This document shows positions 9,616-17,561 of a stretch of DNA of 64,000 bases, one piece after another. The stretch comes from Synechococcus sp. CBW1004. GTDB taxonomy: Bacteria; Cyanobacteriota; Cyanobacteriia; PCC-6307; Cyanobiaceae. The number at the start of each line of letters is the position of its first letter. The first letter of the stretch is position 1. The notes beneath the pieces were generated by a model, which saw only the letters and a program-made list of their open reading frames with translations, was not told the origin of the DNA and did no database searches. Where the stretch lies: NCBI RefSeq assembly GCF_015840715.1, contig NZ_CP060397.1:2934686-2998685 (forward strand). The letters are read 5' to 3'. The position numbers were made by a program, and so were the translations under genes.

Positions 9616-10083
9616 ATGGATCTGGAGACCGCCAGCCCCAGCCCCGCCTCCCCTCCTGAGCCCGAGCAGGACCCGTCCGTCGCCGGCCCGGTGCAGGGGG
9701 TGTTCCGCGAGCGCTTCGAGACGCTGCTGCCACGCATCCAGAAGGAGTGGCCGGATGTGGCCCGCCACACCCTGGAGGCCACCCGCGGCAGCTTCGATCA
9801 GGTGGTGGAGGTGATCGCCCGCCAGAGCGGCACCACCGCCGCGGGCGTGCGCCGTCAGCTGACGGATCTGCTGCACGTCACCACCGAGCAGGCCAGCCAG
9901 GTGGCCGAGAACCTCAGGCCCCTGGAGGAGCAGCTCGAGAGCCTGCTCGACGAGCTCAACAGCACCCTGCGGCCCCGCATCGAGAAGCCGGTGCGCGAGA
10001 AGCCGCTGCTGGCCCTCAGCGTCGCCGCCGGCGTGGGGCTGATCGTGGGGCTGCTGCTGTCCTCCGGGCGGCGCTCGGCATGA
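9616..10083 (+). CDS. Small membrane-anchored protein, DUF883/YqjD-like
   Basis: A 155-aa protein. After a Pro-rich start it is amphipathic and helical (about 40-130) and ends in a single hydrophobic span (LLALSVAAGVGLIVGLLLSS) followed by GRRSA. This is the layout of ElaB/YqjD (DUF883) proteins, tail-anchored inner membrane proteins reported to bind ribosomes in E. coli. The function here is inferred from layout only. Its stop overlaps the start of the next gene (ATGA), implying translational coupling. It is divergent from smc, 145 bp away. Confidence 0.65.
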   Translation: MDLETASPSPASPPEPEQDPSVAGPVQGVFRERFETLLPRIQKEWPDVARHTLEATRGSFDQVVEVIARQSGTTAAGVRRQLTDLLHVTTEQASQVAENLRPLEEQLESLLDELNSTLRPRIEKPVREKPLLALSVAAGVGLIVGLLLSSGRRSA

Positions 10084-10445
10084 GCGGCAACGCCTTCGGC
10101 AAGGTCACGGCGCTGATGGCGTCGGTGATGGATGTCCACGTGCGCCTGGCGCTGCAGGAGATGAGCCGCGAGAAGCGGCGCCTGATCGGCGGCGGTGTCT
10201 TCCTGGCCATGGGCCTGACCCTGCTCACCCTGGCGACGATCGCGCTGCAGCTGGTGCTGCTGCTGTGGCTGCGCGAGCGCTTCGCCCTGGGCTGGGGCAT
10301 GGCCGCGGCGGTGGTGGCGGGGATTGATCTGCTTCTCTCCGGCCTCTGCCTGCGGGTGGGCGGTCAGCTGCTCAAGGGGCCCTATCTGCCGGAGACCACC
10401 GCCGGCCTGATGCGCACCACCCGGGCCCTGACCGGGCGCTTCTGA
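10080..10445 (+). CDS. Holin-like (DUF1469 / phage_holin_3_6 type) membrane protein
   Basis: A 121-aa protein with an N-terminal amphipathic segment (VMDVHVRLALQEMSREKRRL) and two hydrophobic spans (about 37-61 and 70-93). The arrangement matches the DUF1469 'phage holin family' proteins commonly found beside DUF883 proteins in bacterial chromosomes. There are no other phage genes nearby, so lysis is unlikely; the pair is better read as a chromosomal membrane cassette. Its ATG overlaps the upstream stop, and the gene is convergent with the methyltransferase (12-bp gap). Confidence 0.65.
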   Translation: MSGNAFGKVTALMASVMDVHVRLALQEMSREKRRLIGGGVFLAMGLTLLTLATIALQLVLLLWLRERFALGWGMAAAVVAGIDLLLSGLCLRVGGQLLKGPYLPETTAGLMRTTRALTGRF

Positions 10446-10457
10446 TCTGCCTCGCGC

Positions 10458-11780
10458 TCAGCGGATCTCATACCGCAGCCAGCGGCAGTCGATGCCGCCG
10501 TTGCTCACCGGCACCTTGCGGCTGGCCTTCATGCGCAGGGCGCCCGTGAGTTCGGGATTGCCGCTCAGCAGCCAGAGGGTCCAGCCGCTGCAGCGCTGCT
10601 TGAGCATCGCGCCCAGGTCGGCATAGAGCGTCTCGAGATCCTCGTCGCCGCCCAGTCGGGCGCCGTAGGGCGGGTTGCAGACCAGCAGGCCCGGCTGCGG
10701 CGGTGGCACGAAGTCGCGGGCGTCGCCCTGCTGCAGGGAGATCCAGGGGGCGAGCCCCGCCGCCTCCACATTGGCCCAGGCCTGCGACAGCACCGCCGGG
10801 TCGCGCTCCAGGCCGATCACCGGGGCCAGCGGTGCGCCGTCCGCGAGGCAGCGGCGCTCCTCGCCCCGGGCCGCCTCCACCTGCTGCTGCCAGAGGCGGG
10901 CGTCGAAATCCGGCCAGCGCTCGAAGCTGAAGTGGCGCGGCCGCCGGTGTTCCGTCGTCTCGATCGGTGCGCCGCCTGCGCTGTCGCTGGTGGCTCCGCT
11001 GGCGGAGGGGAGCCCTGAGCTGCCGGCTGCCGAGGAGGCAGCTGGGGCGCTTCCGGCACGTGCCTCACGCAGCAGGCCAGGGGCGCGGCTCAGGGCCATG
11101 GAGGCGGCCTCGATCAGCAGTGATCCGGAGCCGCAGAGGGGATCGCACAGCGGCACGCGGCCATCCCAGCCGGTGAGGGCGATCAGGCCGGCGGCCAGGT
11201 TCTCCTTGAGCGGCGCCAGGCCCATGGCGGCGCGGTAGCCGCGGCGATGCAGGCTGGATCCGCCGCCGCCCTCGAGGCTGAGCACCGCCTCGGCAGCGCC
11301 GCGGGGGCCGGCCGGGCGCAGATGCAGGTGCAGGGAGAGGTCCGGATCGTCCAGGTCCACCGGCGAACGCACGCCCCAGAGCTGCCTCTGCAGGTCCACC
11401 AGAGCGTTCTTCACCTCCAGGGCGGTGTAGTGGCTGTGGTTGAGGGCGGAGGTGCCACCGCTGACATCCACCCGCAGGCTGCGTTCGGGTGGCAGCCAGT
11501 GCTCCCAGTCGGCCGCCTCCAGCACGCCCCGGCGCAGGGACTGGCGATCGGAGCAGGGGAAGCGGGCCAGCTCCCGCAGGAAGCGGAACGGCAGGCGGGC
11601 CTGCAGGTGCAGGCGGTAGAAGCCGGCCAGATCGGTCTGACAGGACACGGCTCTTCGCAGGGGTCGGACGTCTGCCGCGCCCAGTTGCTTCAACTCGGCG
11701 GCGGCCACCTCCTCCAGGCCGGGCGGCACCACGGCGACGACCTCGAAGCGAGAGGCGAGGGCGGTTGGGGACGGGCTCAT
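10458..11780 (-). CDS. THUMP-domain class I SAM-dependent RNA methyltransferase (RlmL/YpsC type)
   Basis: A 440-aa protein from the ATG giving MSPSPTALASRFEVVAVVPP. The N-terminal THUMP-type region includes GLEEVAAAELKQLGA. The methyltransferase part has LCDPLCGSGSLLIEAA (SAM motif I) and LVCNPPYGARLG (NPPY motif typical of N-methylation). The family methylates guanines or adenines in 23S rRNA (RlmL) or related RNA; the exact target is not determinable. An Ala/Ser/Gly-rich insertion of about 45 residues follows motif I and looks like a lineage-specific disordered loop. Confidence 0.85.
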   Translation of the reverse strand: MSPSPTALASRFEVVAVVPPGLEEVAAAELKQLGAADVRPLRRAVSCQTDLAGFYRLHLQARLPFRFLRELARFPCSDRQSLRRGVLEAADWEHWLPPERSLRVDVSGGTSALNHSHYTALEVKNALVDLQRQLWGVRSPVDLDDPDLSLHLHLRPAGPRGAAEAVLSLEGGGGSSLHRRGYRAAMGLAPLKENLAAGLIALTGWDGRVPLCDPLCGSGSLLIEAASMALSRAPGLLREARAGSAPAASSAAGSSGLPSASGATSDSAGGAPIETTEHRRPRHFSFERWPDFDARLWQQQVEAARGEERRCLADGAPLAPVIGLERDPAVLSQAWANVEAAGLAPWISLQQGDARDFVPPPQPGLLVCNPPYGARLGGDEDLETLYADLGAMLKQRCSGWTLWLLSGNPELTGALRMKASRKVPVSNGGIDCRWLRYEIR

Positions 11781-11882
11781 GAGTCCACTGTGCCCGCCGC
11801 CGGGTTCGGCCATCACCCCCGACCGGCTCGCATCGCCCTGCCGGTTGCCGGTGCCATACTTCACAGGTCGATCCTTCGGGGC

Positions 11883-12148
11883 CGACTAGGTGATCCACAC
11901 CGGTGTTTCGGACAGCGGTTCGATTCCGCTCAGCTCCATTCACCCCGCTCCCGGCGCCATCGGGAGCCCATCAGGGGGCTGCAATGGTTTCGACGGGGCA
12001 TGAGGAGGGTGACTGAAGCCTGCTCGGTAAGAGCAAACCCGTAACAGCGAACAACATCGTTCGTTTCTCCCGTCAAGCCGCCCCTGTGGCTGCCTGACAC
12101 TCTTAACGGAGACGGGGTGAGGTCAGCCTTGTCACCCAAATGACCCGT
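11883..12148 (+). ncRNA. ssrA: Two-piece (permuted) tmRNA
   Basis: The order is reversed relative to ordinary ssrA. The acceptor piece comes first, with T-arm AGCGGTTCGATTCCGCT and 3' end CAGCTCCA at 11931-11938. The coding piece follows, with 5' end GGGGCTG at 11975-11981. These two ends pair as a 7-bp acceptor stem with one G-U. The tag ORF (12047-12097) reads ANNIVRFSRQAAPVAA followed by TGA; the resume codon is GCG. Split, circularly permuted tmRNA is known from Prochlorococcus, marine Synechococcus and Cyanobium. The outer limits (acceptor 5' end, coding 3' end) are approximate. The RNA rescues stalled ribosomes with SmpB. Confidence 0.92.
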
Positions 12149-12172
12149 GGGGCCCTGGAAGGGGCCCTTTCA
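12149..12172 (+). terminator. Terminator-like hairpin after tmRNA
   Basis: GGGCCC (12150-12155) and GGGCCC (12162-12167) form a 6-bp stem with a purine-rich loop, followed by TTTC. Placement just after the coding piece fits the transcript end. Confidence 0.6.
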
Positions 12173-12196
12173 ATGGTTGGGCTCCAGCTGCACTCT

Positions 12197-12547
12197 TCAG
12201 GCGTTCAGCGGCTCTACCACCACTGCCGTGCCGTAGCAGAGCACTTCGGTGGCGCCGCTGGCTCCCGTCTCGATCGTTGAGCCGTCGTAGCGCATGCCGA
12301 CGATCGCGTTGGCTCCCAGCCCTGTGGCGTGCTGAAGCATCTCGTCGAAGGCCTGCTGGCGGGTCTGCTCGCACATGGCGGTGTAAGCGCCGATGCGGCC
12401 GCCGATCATCGTCTTCAGGCCGCCCAGGAAACCCTGCAGCAACGTCGGTGAGCGCACGACGATGCCCCGCACAACTCCCCTGCATTCGAGGATGCGGAAA
12501 CCAGGCAATTCAAAGGTGGTGGTGACCGGGATCGGCGGGCGTGACAT
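12197..12547 (-). CDS. YbjQ (DUF74) family protein
   Basis: A 116-aa protein with the family features: a hydrophobic start ending in FRILECRGVVRGIVVRS, a Gly-rich centre (GFLGGLKTMIGGRIGAYT), MLQHATGLGANAIVGMRYDG and a terminal strand EVLCYGTAVVVEPL. YbjQ proteins form compact pentameric beta structures and are annotated 'putative heavy-metal-binding', but their function is unproven. It is a single gene between the tmRNA terminator and dcd, both dcd and ybjQ being on the minus strand. Confidence 0.88.
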   Translation of the reverse strand: MSRPPIPVTTTFELPGFRILECRGVVRGIVVRSPTLLQGFLGGLKTMIGGRIGAYTAMCEQTRQQAFDEMLQHATGLGANAIVGMRYDGSTIETGASGATEVLCYGTAVVVEPLNA

Positions 12548-12590
12548 CAGGGCACTGGCTCAGATGGACATCCGTGACGGAGGGTACGGC

Positions 12591-13184
12591 TCACACCTTG
12601 GCCAGCGTCACGCGCTCGGGCTGGTGCTGATACTTGCCGGCCCGATCCTGGTAGGTGGTGTCGCAGGGATCGCCTTCGAAGAACAGGAGCTGACAGATGC
12701 CTTCGTTGGCATAGATGCGGCAGTCGGCGCCGCTCGAGTTGCTGAACTCCAGGGTGAGATGCCCCTCCCAGCTGGCTTCAGCCGGGGTGGTGTTGACGAT
12801 GATCCCCAGCCGGGCGTAGGTGCTCTTGCCCAGGCAGATGACGGTGATGTTGGCCGGCACCTTCATGCGCTCCAAAGCCACACCCAGCCCGTAGGAGTGG
12901 GCCGGCAGGATGAAGTAGGCGCCGTCCTCGTCCCGGTGCAGCGGCGCCGGCTCGAGATTGGCGGGGTTGAACCGCTTCGGGTTCATCACCGTGCCCGGCA
13001 CATGGCGGAAGATCAGGAACTCCTTCGCCGAGAGTCGCAGGTCGTAGCCGTAGGAGGAGCAGCCGTAGCTGAGCACCGGTGAGCCGGCCGTCTCGGGTTC
13101 CAGGTGCCGGACCAGGGTGGGCTGGAAGGGATCCAGCATGCCGGCGGCGGCCTGCTCGTTGATCCAGCGGTCGTTCTTGAGCAT
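12591..13184 (-). CDS. dcd: dCTP deaminase
   Basis: A 197-aa protein of the Dcd/Dut trimeric beta fold that deaminates dCTP to dUTP for thymidylate synthesis. Visible features are the N-terminal LKNDRWINEQAAAG, SYGCSSYGYDLRLS, the substrate/active-site region LGKSTYARLGIIVNTTPAEASWEGHLTLEFSN (the Glu follows AS in the WEGH context) and QLLFFEGDP. The length is standard for the bacterial enzyme. An ATG start gives MLKND. Confidence 0.95.
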   Translation of the reverse strand: MLKNDRWINEQAAAGMLDPFQPTLVRHLEPETAGSPVLSYGCSSYGYDLRLSAKEFLIFRHVPGTVMNPKRFNPANLEPAPLHRDEDGAYFILPAHSYGLGVALERMKVPANITVICLGKSTYARLGIIVNTTPAEASWEGHLTLEFSNSSGADCRIYANEGICQLLFFEGDPCDTTYQDRAGKYQHQPERVTLAKV

Positions 13185-13290
13185 GGGGAAGGCGGTGTGA
13201 GGGACGCCGGTCGCCGCCCCTCTGCCATAGGCGTGGGGATCACCCTAGAGGGCTGTTCCGGTGTCGACCCGCCGGAGGGGAACCTGTTGC

Positions 13291-13923
13291 TCAGGCGCAG
13301 CGGCGCAGCTGGGTGACCTGATCGGCCATCGCCATCAGTTCGGCGGGCATCGCCGGTCCGGTGATGATCACATCGAGATGGGCGGGACGCCGCTCCAGGC
13401 TGGCCGTGACCTCAGCGGCCTCGAGGTAGCCCAGCTGGATCGCCAGGCCCAGTTCGTCGAGCACCAGCAGGTCGATGCTGCCCTCCACCAGCCGCTCGCG
13501 GCTGTAGCTCCAGACCTCCTGCACCGCTTCGAGGGCCGCGGTCGCCGCCTCCCTGTCGCCGGCCTGATCCAGGGGCTCCTCGATGCAGAGGGGCGTGGCC
13601 GGCCGCAGCCATTGCAGGCGTCCGCAGAGGCTGAGGCTGCCGGCCACCCCCTGTTCCACACCTCCCCGCAGGAACTGGCTCACCAGCACGCGGCTGCCCA
13701 GGCCGGCCGTGCGCAGGGCCTGGCTGAACACCGCCGCCATGCTGCCGCGGAACGGCGCGGTGTGGATCTGCAGCAGACCCTCGGGCTGGGGCACCAGCTG
13801 CACGGGCGTCGGCGTCGGCAGACCGGTGAGCCGGGGTGCTCCGCTGCCCTGGTTGTGCACCTCGCCGCGGCCGTGACCGGAGGGGCGGGAGGGCTGACGG
13901 TGGGCAGGGAGGCTGACGGTCAT
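13291..13923 (-). CDS. CobO-like P-loop protein with degenerate nucleotide-binding loop
   Basis: A 210-aa protein whose second half matches corrinoid adenosyltransferase CobO/BtuR in layout: SRVLVSQFLRGG, a W/Y-containing helix EVWSYSRERL, the Walker B-like strand DLLVLDELGLAIQLGYL and LDVIITGPAMPAELMAMADQVTQL. The family Walker A, normally GDGKGKTTAA, is replaced by APFRGSMAA, so the lysine and the K-T/S pair are missing. The catalytic role is therefore doubtful. The ATG at 13923 was chosen; the frame is open to 14256 in low-complexity sequence. It may be a divergent paralogue kept for another role. Confidence 0.65.
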   Translation of the reverse strand: MTVSLPAHRQPSRPSGHGRGEVHNQGSGAPRLTGLPTPTPVQLVPQPEGLLQIHTAPFRGSMAAVFSQALRTAGLGSRVLVSQFLRGGVEQGVAGSLSLCGRLQWLRPATPLCIEEPLDQAGDREAATAALEAVQEVWSYSRERLVEGSIDLLVLDELGLAIQLGYLEAAEVTASLERRPAHLDVIITGPAMPAELMAMADQVTQLRRCA

Positions 13924-14156
13924 TCGGGGAAGCGGTCGGAGCCTGGGGCAGGCGGCCGTGGGTGGGTCCTGTGCCGGGAGGGCCGCGGGCGCCGAAGCGT
14001 CCCCGGCGGGCGGCTGGCTGCGCCGCGCCGGGGAGAGCGGCCGGGGTGCCGCTGAACCTGAATGTAGCGGCAGGGACAGGCTCTGCACACCACCGGTGGC
14101 GCAAACAGACGTACCACCGCGGCGGCCTAGCCTGCCTGCAGCCGCCCCGTCTGTCC

Positions 14157-14978
14157 TTGATCCCGTCCGTTCCGCCGGTCTCGCCGCCCTGGCCTGAATC
14201 CAGCAGCGACGTCGCAGGCGAGGGGCCTGCCACCACGGCCGAGGCCCCCGGTCCACGCCGGGACGGCCGTGCTGCCGATGACCAGCGGCCGGTGCGCATC
14301 GTCTGGGATCCGATGGGGTTCGCGCTCAGCTCGCTGACGATCGAGACCGGCCGCACCCGGGTGCTCTGCAGCGTGTGTCTGGAGGAGGATCTGCCCCGTT
14401 GGCGGCGGGGCTCCGGCAGCGGCTGGCTCAGCGCCGAATACCGGCTGCTGCCGGCCTCCACCCCCAGCCGCCAGCCGCGCGAGCTGATGAAGCTCTCCGG
14501 TCGCACCCAGGAGATCCAGCGCCTGATCGGCCGCAGCCTGCGGGCCAGCCTCGATCTCGCGGCCCTCGGAGAGCGAAGCCTCCTGGTGGACTGCGACGTG
14601 CTCCAGGCCGACGCCGGCACCCGCACCGCCGCGATCACGGGCGCCTGGCTGGCGGTGGCCGCCGCGCTCGAGCGTCTGCAGCGCCGGGGCGTGCTCAGCG
14701 CCTCCCCCCTGCGTCAGCAGGTGGCCGCCATCTCGGTGGGGTTGGTCGAGGGCCAGCCCCTGCTGGATCTGGACTACAGCGAGGACAGCCGCGCCGACGT
14801 GGATCTCAACGTGGTGATGGACGGAGAGCAGCGTCTGCTGGAGATCCAGGGCACCGCGGAGGGCGCCCCGTTCAGCCGAGGCCAGCTCGACGCCCTGCTG
14901 GATCTGGCCGGTGTCGGCATCGCCCGGCTGCAGGAGCTGCAGCGCCGGGCGCTCACCGAGGCGGCGCCGGCTGCCTGA
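14157..14978 (+). CDS. rph: RNase PH-like 3'-5' exoribonuclease
   Basis: The core matches RNase PH, which trims tRNA 3' ends by phosphorolysis: [15 protein letters not shown] near the N-terminus, [58 protein letters not shown], and [20 protein letters not shown] ending in [20 protein letters not shown]. The start is uncertain: no ATG lies upstream of the conserved block, so I give the TTG at 14157 (273 aa, longer than the usual 240). GTG 14292 would remove the conserved RRDGR segment. The usual QADGGTRT reads QADAGTRT here. Confidence 0.85.
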   Translation: MIPSVPPVSPPWPESSSDVAGEGPATTAEAPGPRRDGRAADDQRPVRIVWDPMGFALSSLTIETGRTRVLCSVCLEEDLPRWRRGSGSGWLSAEYRLLPASTPSRQPRELMKLSGRTQEIQRLIGRSLRASLDLAALGERSLLVDCDVLQADAGTRTAAITGAWLAVAAALERLQRRGVLSASPLRQQVAAISVGLVEGQPLLDLDYSEDSRADVDLNVVMDGEQRLLEIQGTAEGAPFSRGQLDALLDLAGVGIARLQELQRRALTEAAPAA

Positions 14979-15195
14979 GGCGGGCATACCCCCTCCCCAG
15001 GCCCCGGAGGCCCTGGCGCCCGGGATTCACCTGTCGGGTCACTGCCGGTGGCCGGCATCGAGGCTGGTGCCCGGCACTCCCGTCGCCAGAGCCAGGAGGG
15101 CGCGTCGGCAGCAGGCGTTCAGGTGGCCTGCGCCGTCCTGGCTGGCGCTTCCACCGTCGTGCGGGTTGTCGCCGCTGCTGCCTCGGCGGCAAACC

Positions 15196-15237
15196 GTGTG
15201 GGTTGCTACAAGGCATGGGCGGAACGATCCGTAGCTT
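15196..15237 (+). promoter_or_regulatory. NtcA-activated promoter upstream of ntcA
   Basis: GTG-N8-TAC at 15196-15209 differs from the NtcA consensus GTA-N8-TAC by one base. It is followed after exactly 22 nt by TAGCTT (15232-15237), which fits the -10 form TAnnnT. This is the class II NtcA-dependent promoter layout and implies autoregulation. A start site near 15244 would precede the ATG at 15260 and rule out the ATG at 15215. Confidence 0.7.
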
Positions 15238-15259
15238 CCGATCACTTCAAGCCCTGCCG

Positions 15260-16000
15260 ATGGTCGGCGCCACCCGCGGGTTCAGCCGCTACGCCAATAC
15301 TCCTTCCACGGGCACCCCTGGGGCCGGTCTCACCGCCCCCGGCGCGCCGCCTCCGAGCACCACCCTCGCGGAGGTGATCCGCTCCCTTGCGGGCAGCAGT
15401 GTCGAATCGGTGGAGCGGGGCAAGACGATCTTCTTCCCCGGTGATCCCGCTGAGCGGGTCTACCTGTTGCGTCGTGGCGCCGTCCGCCTGTCGCGCGTCT
15501 ACGAATCGGGCGAGGAGATCACTGTGGCTCTGCTGCGTGAGAACAGTCTGTTCGGAGTGTTATCGCTGCTCACCGGCCAGCGATCGGATCGCTTCTATCA
15601 CGCGATCGCCTTCACGCGGGTCGAGATGATCACCGCTCCCGCCACCTCGGTGCGGCGCGCCATCGAGCAGGACGCCAGCGTCGGCCTGCTGCTGCTGCAG
15701 GGCCTCTCCTCGCGCATCCTGCAGACCGAAACGATGATCGAGACGCTCACCCACCGCGACATGAGTTCGCGGCTGGTGAGCTTCCTGTTGGTGCTCTGCC
15801 GCGATTTCGGCGTCCCGAGCAGCGAGGGCATCACCATTGATCTGCGCCTCTCCCACCAGGCCATCGCCGAGGCGATCGGCTCCACCCGCGTCACGATCAC
15901 CCGCCTGCTGGGAGATCTGCGCAACGAGGGCCTGCTGCAGATCGACCGCAAGAAGATCACAGTGTTCGACCCCATCGCTCTGGCGAAACGGTTCAGCTGA
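15260..16000 (+). CDS. ntcA: Global nitrogen regulator NtcA (CRP/FNR family)
   Basis: A 246-aa protein with an N-terminal cyclic-nucleotide-type fold (2-oxoglutarate sensing in NtcA) from about residue 40: [40 protein letters not shown] long helix follows, then the helix-turn-helix [24 protein letters not shown], which is the NtcA signature. The length is close to known NtcA after allowing for a T/G/A/P-rich N-terminal tail of about 25 residues. The start at 15260 is supported by the promoter just upstream, which would put the alternative ATG 15215 outside the transcript. It activates nitrogen assimilation genes on nitrogen limitation. Confidence 0.95.
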   Translation: MVGATRGFSRYANTPSTGTPGAGLTAPGAPPPSTTLAEVIRSLAGSSVESVERGKTIFFPGDPAERVYLLRRGAVRLSRVYESGEEITVALLRENSLFGVLSLLTGQRSDRFYHAIAFTRVEMITAPATSVRRAIEQDASVGLLLLQGLSSRILQTETMIETLTHRDMSSRLVSFLLVLCRDFGVPSSEGITIDLRLSHQAIAEAIGSTRVTITRLLGDLRNEGLLQIDRKKITVFDPIALAKRFS

Positions 16001-16048
16001 AGCCCCTCCGGGGCCGGCAGGGATACTGGGGCGTTCCTGGAGGAGGGT

Positions 16049-17305
16049 GTGTCCGGCTGGCTGCTGATCCTGGCGTTGCTCGTGCTGGGCGGTGTCCTCT
16101 CCACCCTCGGCGACAGGCTGGGCAGCACGGTGGGCAAGGCCCGGCTCAGCCTCCTGGGGCTGCGGCCGAAGAACACCGCCGTCGTGATCACCGCTCTCAC
16201 CGGCGCCCTGATCAGTGCCGTCTCGCTCGGGCTGATGCTGCTGGTGAGCGAGCGGCTGCGGGTGGGGCTGTTCGAGCTCGACCAGCTGCAGGAGCGTCTG
16301 CATCAGAGCCGCATGGCCCTCGAGCGCAGCAGTGCGGACCTGCGCCGCAGTCAGGCGGAGCTCTCACGCGCCGAGCAGGGGCGCCGCCAGGCTGTGAGCG
16401 GTCGTCAGCAGGCCCTGGCCAGCCAGCGGAGCGCCGAGCGGCAGCTCGCCCAGGCCACCAGTCGCGTGGCCAGCCTGCGCCAGGAGCTGCAGCCCCTGCA
16501 GCGCCAGCGGGCACGTCTGGAGAGCGAGCGCAGCCGCCTCAGCCGTGAGGTGCGCGGCCGCGACGCCGAGATCCGCCGCAATGAGGCCGAGCTGCAGCGG
16601 GTGCGCCAGCGCATCGCCGCCGGTGAGCAGGAGCTCAAGCAGCTCGAGAACAATGTCATCGCCCTGCGGCGCGGCGATGTCGTCATCGCCAGCGGTCAGC
16701 CCCTGGCGACAGCGAAGGTCCGCCTGGAGCGGGCCGGTCAGGCCCGCGAGGTGATCGACGCGCTGCTCCAGCAGGCCAACCTCGTCGCCTTCCAGCGGCT
16801 GCTGCCTGGGCAGAAGCCGGATCGCCAGATCCTGCTGGTGCCCCGCAACGACATCAACCGGCTCTCGTCGCTGCTGGCCCAGCGCGGCACCTGGGTGGTG
16901 AGCATCCTCTCCGCCAGCAATGTGCTGCGCGGGGAACAGCGGGTGCTCGCCTTCGCCGAGCTGCGCCCCAACCGTCAGGTGACGCGCCAGGGCGAGGTGC
17001 TCGCCCGCACCACCCTCGACGGCGATGAGCGTGGGGCGGAGCTGGTGCGCAGCCGCCTCAACCTGCTGCTGGCCGCCGCCTTCGCCAAGGTGCAGCGCCA
17101 GGGGACCCTGGTGGATGGCCTTCAGTTCGATGTGAACGACTTCAACGAGCTGGGCCGTGCGCTGGCCGAACGCCCCGTCGGCCAGGAGGCCAACCTCGAG
17201 GCCGTGGCCCGCGTGGATGCGGACACCCCGGATCCGATCGTCGTCGAGCTGCGCTGGGTGGGGCTTCGTGCCGGGGGTGACGGCAGGCCTCAGCGATCGC
17301 AGTGA
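16049..17305 (+). CDS. DUF3084 domain protein (membrane-anchored coiled coil)
   Basis: A 418-aa protein from GTG. The N-terminal region has two hydrophobic spans (about 2-15 and 47-66, VVITALTGALISAVSLGLML). A long Q/R/E-rich coiled coil follows (about 70-200), then a folded C-terminal half (GDVVIASGQPLATAKV..., LVPRNDINRLSSLLAQRG...). This matches DUF3084, conserved in cyanobacteria; its function is unknown. It follows ntcA by 48 bp on the same strand. The anchored coiled-coil architecture suggests a structural or scaffold role, but this is inference. Confidence 0.8.
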   Translation: MSGWLLILALLVLGGVLSTLGDRLGSTVGKARLSLLGLRPKNTAVVITALTGALISAVSLGLMLLVSERLRVGLFELDQLQERLHQSRMALERSSADLRRSQAELSRAEQGRRQAVSGRQQALASQRSAERQLAQATSRVASLRQELQPLQRQRARLESERSRLSREVRGRDAEIRRNEAELQRVRQRIAAGEQELKQLENNVIALRRGDVVIASGQPLATAKVRLERAGQAREVIDALLQQANLVAFQRLLPGQKPDRQILLVPRNDINRLSSLLAQRGTWVVSILSASNVLRGEQRVLAFAELRPNRQVTRQGEVLARTTLDGDERGAELVRSRLNLLLAAAFAKVQRQGTLVDGLQFDVNDFNELGRALAERPVGQEANLEAVARVDADTPDPIVVELRWVGLRAGGDGRPQRSQ

Positions 17306-17561
17306 CCGTCTGGCGGCGGGTCGCGGCCGCTGGCGTGGCCGTGACAACGCTCCGGGCGGCGCACACTCGGGTGGCTTCGCGCTCGCCCGTGGCAATGGCT
17401 TGTGGGGGCGTGTGCCTGCGGTGGAGGTGCCCTGCGGACTCGGATGGTCGATGCAGGTCAGCGGCTGCCGCTGCCCCACGGGACAGTCAGGATCGATCCG
17501 TGTGCCGCGGCCCCCAGGGTGGCGGGTCTGCCGTCCTTCGTTGCGTCGCCAGCTCAGGCTC

